Source: Planctomycetaceae bacterium
Lineage (GTDB): Bacteria > Planctomycetota > Planctomycetia > Pirellulales > Pirellulaceae
Direction of reading: 5' to 3'
NCBI GenBank assembly: GCA_012965455.1
Contig: DTSG01000598.1
Span: 1-6,242 of the forward strand
DNA: 6,242 nt
Positions within the stretch are counted from its first letter, which is position 1, and every line of letters begins with the position of its first letter. The notes under the pieces were generated by a model, which searched no databases, was not told the origin of the DNA, and worked only from the letters and a program-made list of their open reading frames with translations. This document shows, piece by piece, positions 1-5,555 of the stretch. The position numbers were made by a program, and so were the translations under genes.

Positions 1-534
1 CCGTCGACCGGATTCGGAACTCGTCGGACGCTGTACTATCTGGCTGGGTTGATGATTGTGTTGCTGGTCATGGTAATTTTGACAGCCCCCGACCCAGTAA
101 CGTCGAAGTTCATGGGGCAGCGAATTACATTTCGAGGTGTTAGCTTGAGTACGGATTCTGGGATTAAGGTTTTTGACCTTGAAGCACATCGCGGAAAAGT
201 TGTGCTCATCAATTTTTGGGCGACCTATTGTCCTTATTGTCTTGAAGAGATGCCCCAATTGCAGCGTATTTATACGGACCTGCAACATGATGATTTTGTG
301 GTTATTGGTGTCAGCAGTGATGCGCGTCATATTTTAGAGGGTTTTTTGACCAAACAGAGCCAGCCGTGGGATAATATCTTCGGCGACGATGCGGGGCGTC
401 TGGGTAAGAAATTTGATGTAAATACCATCCCGCGAGCCTTCTTAATTAATCGCGCAGGCGTTCTAGTTGCCGTGGGCAATGGGGTTGAGTCGCTGCAAAA
501 CAAAATATATGCGCTTGTTCGTAACGACTCTTAG
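1..534 (+). CDS. Membrane-anchored TlpA/ResA-like thiol-disulfide oxidoreductase (5' partial)
   Basis: Thioredoxin-fold protein of the TlpA/ResA/AhpC-TSA group, expected to reduce or exchange disulfides outside the cytoplasmic membrane. The frame is open from base 1. The codons before the first possible starts (TTG at 49, ATG at 52) encode Arg-Arg and then a hydrophobic run (LYYLAGLMIVLLVMVIL), so the real start is probably upstream and this run is a signal anchor or uncleaved signal sequence. Counting from base 49, the active site is WATYCPYC with Cys61 and Cys64 (codons 229-231 and 238-240). The expected cis-proline is Pro128 in NTIPRAFLI. The ending after RAGVLVAVGNG fits the last strand and helix of the fold. 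Most relatives carry CPPC or a similar motif, so CPYC, better known from glutaredoxins, is slightly unusual. The partner and substrate cannot be read from the window. The fold is secure; the exact subfamily is not. Confidence 0.88.
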   Translation, partial: PSTGFGTRRTLYYLAGLMIVLLVMVILTAPDPVTSKFMGQRITFRGVSLSTDSGIKVFDLEAHRGKVVLINFWATYCPYCLEEMPQLQRIYTDLQHDDFVVIGVSSDARHILEGFLTKQSQPWDNIFGDDAGRLGKKFDVNTIPRAFLINRAGVLVAVGNGVESLQNKIYALVRNDS

Positions 535-556
535 GGTTTGCCGTTAACAGAACTGA

Positions 557-575
557 CATAAACGGTTAGTTTATG
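557..575 (+). other. 7-bp hairpin upstream of the helicase gene
   Basis: CATAAAC (557-563) and GTTTATG (569-575) are perfect inverted repeats around a five-base loop, GGTTA. The stem is A/T-rich and is followed by GGGTAGC, not a T-tract, so it is a poor intrinsic terminator. It lies 43 bases before the helicase ATG, so it could be a 5' leader hairpin or a protein-binding site. The role is inferred; only the symmetry is seen. Confidence 0.4.
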
Positions 576-618
576 GGTAGCTAAATAAACGAAAACAGTA
601 AAAGGAATCAGGTTTAGA

Positions 619-1950
619 ATGGATATTGATGGTGGTACGCAGACGGACCAAACAAACGAAACAGTAAGTGAAGGCAACGCAAGTAACCCCAGCAACGAAA
701 GTAACCCAAGTACCGTAGGTGAGCCGCAAATAGGTTTTGCTGATATGGATCTTAGTCGCGACATGCGGCGTTCGCTAGAGCGAGCTGGTTATGAAGAGCC
801 ATCTCCGGTTCAAGCTGGCGTTATTCCTCCTGCGCTGGATGGACAGGATGTAATGGGGCAAGCCCAAACGGGTACTGGTAAAACCGCTGCATTTGCGATC
901 CCTATTCTCGAGCAACTGGCTTCGCCGCAAGAGATCGCGGGTGTGCAGGCTCTTATATTGGTACCGACAAGAGAGTTAGCCGGACAGGTTCGCGAAGAAT
1001 TTGAAAAACTTGCTTACTACATGGATATCAAAACGACCGCTGTTTACGGCGGCCATCCGATCAAGAAGCAAATCGAAGTGTTGAAGAATGGCGTACAGGT
1101 TGTGGTGGGAACACCTGGTCGAGTGATCGACCATATTAACCGCGGCACGTTGAATCTACATGAGGCATGGTGTGTCGTGCTTGATGAAGCAGACCGGATG
1201 CTTGATATTGGTTTCCGTCCAGATATTGAAAAAATACTGCGCGCAGTCACGCGCAAAGACCGTCAGACATTATTACTAAGCGCGACAGTTCCGCCTTCGA
1301 TTCAACGCTTGTCGACACAATATATGTACAAGCCGATCATGTTGGATTTTTCGAACACGAACGTTTCGGCCGATACAATCGATCAATTCTATTTTACGGT
1401 GGATCGCAAACGAAAATTCGCTTTGCTGAAACGTTTGTTACAACGTGAACAACCTCATCAAGCCATTGTTTTTTGTCGCACCAAACGAGGGACCGATCGT
1501 ATCGCCCAGCAATTGGCTGAGACCTTTGACAATGTGGGCTGTATCCATGGTGATATGAATCAGTCGGCGCGTGATCGTGTGATGAAGCAATTTCGAAATG
1601 AAACGTTAAAGGTGCTCGTGGCAACAGATGTTGTCGGACGAGGCATCGATGTAACGAGCATTTCGCACATCATCAATTTTGACACGCCCGAAGATTGTGA
1701 TGACTATGTACATCGCATTGGTCGAACTGGCCGGATGGGTCGTGAAGGTGTGGCATATACGTTTGTCTCGGACGATGAAGGCGAGTTGTTGACGAAGATT
1801 GAGGTGAGGATCAATCGCTTGTTGGAACAGGACGCGATAGAAGGCTTTGAATTAAAAGTTGAAACACCGGTTGAGTATAAAAAAGAACGGGTCGCTGCGG
1901 TTGCGGCGATGCGTGGTCGAGGACCAGCGAAACATCGCCGGAGACTGTAA
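619..1950 (+). CDS. DEAD-box ATP-dependent RNA helicase
   Basis: Complete 443-residue cytoplasmic DEAD-box protein that uses ATP to unwind or remodel RNA duplexes, as in ribosome assembly, mRNA decay or cold adaptation. All signature motifs are present: Q motif with upstream Phe40 and GYEEPSPVQ (57-65), motif I AQTGTGKT (82-89), Ia PTRELAG (116-122), Ib TPGR (165-168), II DEAD (189-192), III SAT (221-223), IV IVFCRT (283-288), V ATDVVGRGID (335-344) and VI HRIGRTGR (365-372). The two RecA-like domains are followed only by a short basic tail (RGRGPAKHRRRL), with no extra RNA-binding domain, resembling RhlE/CshA-type minimal helicases. Residues 1-38 are a polar, Asn/Ser/Thr/Glu-rich extension, probably disordered. 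The ATG is preceded by AAAGGA (601-606), a usable if distant ribosome site. The stop codon overlaps the next gene's start. The family is certain; the named orthologue is not. Confidence 0.96.
   Translation: MDIDGGTQTDQTNETVSEGNASNPSNESNPSTVGEPQIGFADMDLSRDMRRSLERAGYEEPSPVQAGVIPPALDGQDVMGQAQTGTGKTAAFAIPILEQLASPQEIAGVQALILVPTRELAGQVREEFEKLAYYMDIKTTAVYGGHPIKKQIEVLKNGVQVVVGTPGRVIDHINRGTLNLHEAWCVVLDEADRMLDIGFRPDIEKILRAVTRKDRQTLLLSATVPPSIQRLSTQYMYKPIMLDFSNTNVSADTIDQFYFTVDRKRKFALLKRLLQREQPHQAIVFCRTKRGTDRIAQQLAETFDNVGCIHGDMNQSARDRVMKQFRNETLKVLVATDVVGRGIDVTSISHIINFDTPEDCDDYVHRIGRTGRMGREGVAYTFVSDDEGELLTKIEVRINRLLEQDAIEGFELKVETPVEYKKERVAAVAAMRGRGPAKHRRRL
676..711 (+). repeat. Two-copy 18-bp tandem repeat in the helicase N-terminus
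   Basis: Bases 676-693 and 694-711 match at 15 of 18 positions. They encode NASNPS followed by NESNPS (helicase residues 20-31), keeping the reading frame. All differences are single substitutions, two of them silent. The repeat makes up part of the low-complexity N-terminal extension ahead of the Q motif. Confidence 0.7.
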
Positions 1951-1952
1951 TG
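1948..1952 (+). promoter_or_regulatory. TAATG stop/start overlap (translational coupling)
   Basis: The helicase stop TAA (1948-1950) shares its last A with the lipoprotein start ATG (1950-1952), and a second ATG follows directly at 1953. GGAGA (1940-1944) lies inside the helicase tail. The arrangement is typical of termination-reinitiation coupling and shows the two genes share an mRNA, unless the downstream gene also has an internal promoter. Confidence 0.7.
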
Positions 1953-3479
1953 ATGCGCAGTTCACAGAATAGATTCATCATGGGCCCTGTGGCCTGCTGT
2001 TGCTTACTATTGGTGAGTTGCTCGTCGCGTGAAGCCGCACAATCCGACAATCCGGTGGCGAAACAAAATGGTACAACGTCAACTAAGCCTGTGCAACAAC
2101 AGGCGCTAACTCCGCGGCCGACACATCCGTCCCAACCTCCATCCCCAGTTGTCGTAAGTCCTGACGAACAAACCAAACCGGCTATGCAGCCGTTGCCAAT
2201 ACAGATCGACGGACCCGCCGCCGCTGCTCGTAAAAATCCGTTGGACCCGGAGAAGATTCTCGCGCAGGGTATTCGAACGATACAGGGCAAACATCTAACG
2301 CTTTACACCGATATGCCCGCGAGCGCGGATATTCAGGGCTTGCCTAAAATCGTTGAATTGGCGATTCCGCAATGGTGTGAGTATTTCAACATTGCTGCCG
2401 AGAAAATGACGGCTTGGAAAGTATCGGTTTGTTTAATACAAGATCGCAAGAAATTTGATGCAGCCGGCTTGATACCCGCAACATTGCCCAGCTTTGATCA
2501 TGGATATGCGTTTGGCGACAGATTGTTTATCAATGAACAACCGAGTGCCTACTATCGTCGTCACTTACTGCTGCATGAGGCTACACATGCGTTCATGTTC
2601 GAAAACTTTTCGAGTGCTGGACCACCTTGGTACATGGAGGGCATGGCTGAATTCTTAGCCACGCATACTTGGGACGGCACACAACTTCAGCTGCGGCAGA
2701 TGCCAAAAACGAAAGAAGACGTTCCTTATTGGGGCAGAATCAAAATCATCAAAGACCAAGTTGCTGAGAAAAAAGGGTTGATGATCCAAGAGATCATGAA
2801 TTTTGGTAGTGATGCTAAGTTGCGATTGGATGCTTACGCTTGGAGTTGGGCGGCTTGTAGTTTTCTAGATACTCATCCCGCCTTTCAAAAGACGTTTCGG
2901 GAACATTTGAAGAACATCGGAGACAGTTCGCCCGAGTTTTCGTTGGACTTGGTAAAAGCCTATGGCGAGCAATGGTTTCAGGTCCGTCAGCAGTGGCAAG
3001 TATTTGTGATGAATATGGAATATGGATTTGATATTGCACGAGAATCCATTGATGTTGTCGAGGTTCGCCCACTTGGATTAGCGGCCGAAGTAATTCCGGT
3101 TCGCGCCGATCGTGGTTGGCAGTCTACGGGTTTGCGAGTTACCGCAGGAATGAAATTGGCGATTACGGCCACTGGACGATTTGTTATTCACCGTGAAGAC
3201 TCTGCCGAGCAGCCGCAGGGCGTGCCATGGGAAAGTGAAGCGGGAGGGATTACGATACGCTATCATCGGGGGCAGCCGTTGGGAAAATTATTGATTGCAC
3301 TCGATGAACCACAACAACTTGGCGAAACTGGTTTAGCTAATTATGGCGCTGTTGGAGAAGGTGGAGATATTATGATTCCGTCGAATGGAGTGCTTTATTT
3401 TCGAGTGAACGATTCACCGGCCGAACTAGCAGCGAATGAAGGTGCATTGCAAGTAACCGTGCAGCAAATCACAGATTAG
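1950..3479 (+). CDS. Lipoprotein with DUF1570-like HExxH metallopeptidase domain and LecA-like C-terminal domain
   Basis: Predicted 509-residue lipoprotein. The N-terminus has Arg3 and Arg8, a hydrophobic core and a lipobox LVSC with Cys24 as the lipidation site; Ser25-Ser26 follow, so outer-membrane sorting is plausible. Residues about 27-90 form a Pro/Gln/Thr-rich linker. The middle domain holds HEATH (209-213) and WYMEGMAEF (227-235): His209, His213 and Glu230 are the likely zinc ligands and Glu210 the catalytic base, as in gluzincin-type peptidases and planctomycete DUF1570 proteins. From about residue 386 a beta-rich domain begins with GWQSTG (Trp390) and ends with a FRVND...ANEG segment, resembling the LecA/PA-IL galactose-binding fold. 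The start overlaps the helicase stop (TAATG); GGAGA at 1940-1944 serves ATG 1950 or ATG 1953. Protease activity and sugar binding are inferred from motifs. No substrate can be named. Confidence 0.85.
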   Translation: MMRSSQNRFIMGPVACCCLLLVSCSSREAAQSDNPVAKQNGTTSTKPVQQQALTPRPTHPSQPPSPVVVSPDEQTKPAMQPLPIQIDGPAAAARKNPLDPEKILAQGIRTIQGKHLTLYTDMPASADIQGLPKIVELAIPQWCEYFNIAAEKMTAWKVSVCLIQDRKKFDAAGLIPATLPSFDHGYAFGDRLFINEQPSAYYRRHLLLHEATHAFMFENFSSAGPPWYMEGMAEFLATHTWDGTQLQLRQMPKTKEDVPYWGRIKIIKDQVAEKKGLMIQEIMNFGSDAKLRLDAYAWSWAACSFLDTHPAFQKTFREHLKNIGDSSPEFSLDLVKAYGEQWFQVRQQWQVFVMNMEYGFDIARESIDVVEVRPLGLAAEVIPVRADRGWQSTGLRVTAGMKLAITATGRFVIHREDSAEQPQGVPWESEAGGITIRYHRGQPLGKLLIALDEPQQLGETGLANYGAVGEGGDIMIPSNGVLYFRVNDSPAELAANEGALQVTVQQITD

Positions 3480-3537
3480 GCACCATTTCTAGCGTTGTCT
3501 GATTGACGAAATAGTGTTGGGCTTCCACAATTTTTAG

Positions 3538-3566
3538 TTGACAGTAAATCATTGTTTATTTAACGC
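3538..3566 (+). promoter_or_regulatory. Candidate sigma-70-type promoter for glyA
   Basis: TTGACA at 3538-3543 is a perfect -35 hexamer in the gap before glyA. With a 17-base spacer the -10 position reads TAACGC (3561-3566), which matches only the first two consensus bases; TATTTA at 3557-3562 fits better but with a 13-base spacer. Transcription from about 3573 would suit a start codon at 3626 and exclude the TTG at 3569. Planctomycete promoter rules are poorly known, so this is tentative. No terminator is visible between 3480 and 3537. Confidence 0.35.
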
Positions 3567-3607
3567 ATTTGGAACTGCGCTCAATTAACCCGTTGGGCGC
3601 CGACAAG

Positions 3608-3614
3608 AAGGAAG
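3608..3614 (+). promoter_or_regulatory. Ribosome binding site that decides the glyA start
   Basis: AAGGAAG, a purine-rich Shine-Dalgarno-like sequence, ends 11 bases before ATG 3626. It is too close to GTG 3614 and too far from ATG 3635 (20 bases) to serve them well, and it would be inside the gene if TTG 3569 were used. Confidence 0.55.
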
Positions 3615-3625
3615 TGAACAAACGA

Positions 3626-4870
3626 ATGAGCGTAATGCAAACGCAAGACCCCGCCGTTTTTGAGAGTATTGAACAGGAACGCAGTCGCCAACGATGTGGA
3701 CTGGAGATGATTGCCAGCGAGAATTACACGAGTCGAGCAGTGATGGAAGCGTGCGGCAGTGTGTTGACCAATAAATACGCAGAAGGATATCCAGGTCGCC
3801 GATATTATGGAGGCTGTGAACATGTTGATACCACGGAATCAATAGCGATTGCCCGCGCCAAAGAATTGTTTGGCAGCGACTCAGTCAATGTTCAAGCGCA
3901 CTCGGGCTCCCAAGCCAATATGGCCGTTTACTTGTCGTGCTTAGAGTATGGCGATTGTGTGATGGGCTTGGATCTCGCTCACGGTGGTCACTTGACGCAC
4001 GGTATGCATCTCAATATTTCCGGCATTCTCTACGACTTTGTGAGTTACGGAGTAGACCCAGAGACGCACCGTTTAGATATGGATCAAGTGGCAAAGTTAG
4101 CGAAAGAGCACAAACCAAAATTGATCGTGGCTGGTGCCAGTGCTTATCCGCGAGAAATGCCCCATGATGAATTTGCACAGATTGCGGAAGATGTTGGAGC
4201 GTTGTTGTTTGTGGACATGGCCCATTATGCGGGACTTGTCGCAGCCGGTGTCCATCATAATCCAGTCGAGTGTGCAGACTTTGTGACGACGACGACACAC
4301 AAGACTTTACGAGGCCCTCGCGGCGGGATGGTGATGTGTAAAGACGAACATACCAAGGCGATCAATCGTAGTATTTTCCCTGGCTTGCAAGGTGGTCCGT
4401 TGATGCACATCATTGCTGGTAAAGCGATTTGTTTTGGCGAGGCGTTAACGGATGAATTTAAACAATATGGCCAACAGACGGTCGACAATGCGAAAACGCT
4501 CGCGGCTGCCTTACAAGCTGGCGGTATGAAGTTGGTCAGTCGTGGAACGGATAATCACTTGATGCTGCTCGATGTAGCTCAGTCGCTCGGGATGGGCGGT
4601 AAACTTGCCGAAGCCGTATTGGATCAATGTGGAATTACGGTCAACAAGAATATGATCCCCTTTGATGAACGAAAACCGAATGACCCATCAGGGATTCGTA
4701 TTGGTACGCCAGCGTTAACGACTCGAAAAATGGGCACCGATGAAATGAACTCCATTGCGAACTGGATGATAAGTGGCTTGCAAGCTCCAGAAGATACCGC
4801 GCTGCATGTATCGATTCACCAGCAAATTCGTGAGTTATGCGAGCAGTTTCCAGTTCCTGAAGACAGGTAA
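3626..4870 (+). CDS. glyA: Serine hydroxymethyltransferase
   Basis: Pyridoxal-phosphate enzyme that converts serine plus tetrahydrofolate to glycine plus 5,10-methylenetetrahydrofolate in the cytoplasm; it is the main source of one-carbon units. From ATG 3626 the protein has 414 residues, close to the 417 of E. coli GlyA. Family hallmarks are LEMIASENYTS near the N-terminus, NKYAEGYPGRRYYGG, HSGSQAN, the VDMAH motif whose Asp and His contact the cofactor, TTTTHKTLRGPRGG with the Schiff-base Lys226 (codon 4301-4303), FPGLQGGPLMH, and SGIRIGTPA with the substrate-carboxylate Arg. The frame continues upstream to TTG 3569, which would add 19 residues (433 in total), but these look unlike SHMT N-termini and lack a ribosome site, whereas AAGGAAG (3608-3614) serves 3626. 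It is probably transcribed separately from the lipoprotein gene. No riboswitch was recognised in the leader. Confidence 0.96.
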   Translation: MSVMQTQDPAVFESIEQERSRQRCGLEMIASENYTSRAVMEACGSVLTNKYAEGYPGRRYYGGCEHVDTTESIAIARAKELFGSDSVNVQAHSGSQANMAVYLSCLEYGDCVMGLDLAHGGHLTHGMHLNISGILYDFVSYGVDPETHRLDMDQVAKLAKEHKPKLIVAGASAYPREMPHDEFAQIAEDVGALLFVDMAHYAGLVAAGVHHNPVECADFVTTTTHKTLRGPRGGMVMCKDEHTKAINRSIFPGLQGGPLMHIIAGKAICFGEALTDEFKQYGQQTVDNAKTLAAALQAGGMKLVSRGTDNHLMLLDVAQSLGMGGKLAEAVLDQCGITVNKNMIPFDERKPNDPSGIRIGTPALTTRKMGTDEMNSIANWMISGLQAPEDTALHVSIHQQIRELCEQFPVPEDR

Positions 4871-4962
4871 TCTCTACATAATACAGAAGAGCCTTTTTGG
4901 TTTCCTAACGATTTGTTGTACGATATATGTAGAACGACAGGTAGGATACTCGGCCACATAGG

Positions 4963-4968
4963 TATAAT
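4963..4968 (+). promoter_or_regulatory. Candidate -10 element upstream of the response regulator
   Basis: A perfect TATAAT lies 80 bases before the response regulator ATG, in the 177-base gap after glyA. The positions 16-18 bases upstream (around 4939-4945, AGGTAGG) do not resemble TTGACA, and there is no TGn extension, so only half of a promoter is visible. The gap otherwise holds no gene and no convincing glyA terminator. Confidence 0.33.
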
Positions 4969-4980
4969 GCATTAAGCGGT

Positions 4981-5011
4981 TTGAAGTTCTTCAACGATTG
5001 CAGCGAGAACT
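4981..5011 (+). other. Overlapping small inverted repeats in the response regulator leader
   Basis: TTGAAG (4981-4986) and CTTCAA (4989-4994) form a tight inverted repeat with a two-base centre. AGTTCT (4985-4990), which overlaps it, also pairs with AGAACT (5006-5011). Because the two pairings share bases they could not form together. The short symmetric element could equally be an operator. No function is assigned. Confidence 0.25.
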
Positions 5012-5047
5012 CCTACGGTAATTCTAAAAAGGGTAAACAAGTAAGCG

Positions 5048-5479
5048 ATGTCAGATAAGAATAGAATTTTAATTGCCGACGACAACCAAGCGAATTGCGA
5101 ATTGCTAGACGCTTATTTGTCCGAATTGGATTGCGAGATTGATTTTGCCGTCGATGGACAGGATACGCTTGATAAGGTTGCGTCGTTTAATCCAGATTTG
5201 ATATTGCTGGACGTAATGATGCCCAAATTCAATGGATTTGAAGTTTGTGAACAGATCAAAGCGGCTCCGGCCACGGCTACGATTATGGTTCTGATGGTGA
5301 CGGCGTTAAATGAACGGGGTGATATTGAACGTGCCGTGAAGGCGGGAACGGATGATTTCTTGTCTAAGCCAGTCAATCAAGTTGAGCTGTTAAAGCGAGT
5401 GGAGAACATGTTAAAGTTAAAAGATGTCACTGACGAGGTCGAGCGATTACGCAAGTATATCGAGGAGATGGAACAGTAG
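5048..5479 (+). CDS. Single-domain response regulator (REC) with C-terminal coiled-coil tail
   Basis: 143-residue cytoplasmic receiver protein, expected to be phosphorylated by a histidine kinase. The CheY-like pocket is complete: Asp11-Asp12 (metal binding), Asp55 in LLLDVMMP (phosphoacceptor), Thr85 in MVTAL and Lys107-Pro108 in LSKP. The wording GFEVCEQIK and AGTDDFLSKPV resembles the receiver domains of PleD and RpfG/HD-GYP-type proteins. No DNA-binding, GGDEF or enzymatic output domain follows. Residues about 112-143 are instead a charged helix with spaced Leu, Val and Ile residues (ELLKRVENMLKL, then VERLRKYIEEM), probably a short coiled coil for dimerisation or partner docking. AAGGG at 5029-5033 lies 14 bases before the ATG, a weak ribosome site. 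No histidine kinase is encoded nearby, so the partner kinase is unknown. The family is secure; the pathway is unknown. Confidence 0.94.
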   Translation: MSDKNRILIADDNQANCELLDAYLSELDCEIDFAVDGQDTLDKVASFNPDLILLDVMMPKFNGFEVCEQIKAAPATATIMVLMVTALNERGDIERAVKAGTDDFLSKPVNQVELLKRVENMLKLKDVTDEVERLRKYIEEMEQ

Positions 5480-5555
5480 ATTTGCTGCGAAGTTGGAATT
5501 GCACGTTCACCCCATTCTATTGTTCGCTGAATCAAAACCAGATGAAGAGCGTGTT

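Noticed and set aside
541..565. Inverted repeat CCGTT/AACGG
   Set aside because: Only five pairs with a 15-base loop, and it competes with the better 557-575 hairpin. Treated as chance.
531..764. 77-codon minus-strand frame with a hydrophobic Leu-rich stretch
   Set aside because: The apparent hydrophobic segment is the reverse complement of the Asn/Ser/Pro repeat codons in the helicase N-terminus. No support as a gene.
1811..2290. 159-codon minus-strand frame opposite the helicase end and lipoprotein start
   Set aside because: It runs antisense to two well-supported genes across their junction, and its Cys/Gly-rich translation shows no recognisable domain. It is best explained as a shadow of the Pro/Gln-rich linker codons.
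3480..3625. Riboswitch (glycine, SAM or folate type) before glyA
   Set aside because: The 146-base gap shows no conserved aptamer core or stable stems that I can recognise, and no terminator-like expression platform.
4890..4907. Possible glyA terminator (GAGCC, five T, GGTTT)
   Set aside because: The stem needs two G-U pairs in five and is not followed by a T-tract, so it is not a convincing intrinsic terminator.
4773..4961. 62-codon forward frame overlapping the end of glyA and the following gap
   Set aside because: More than half overlaps glyA in another frame, and the translation has no recognisable motif. Nothing supports it as a separate gene.
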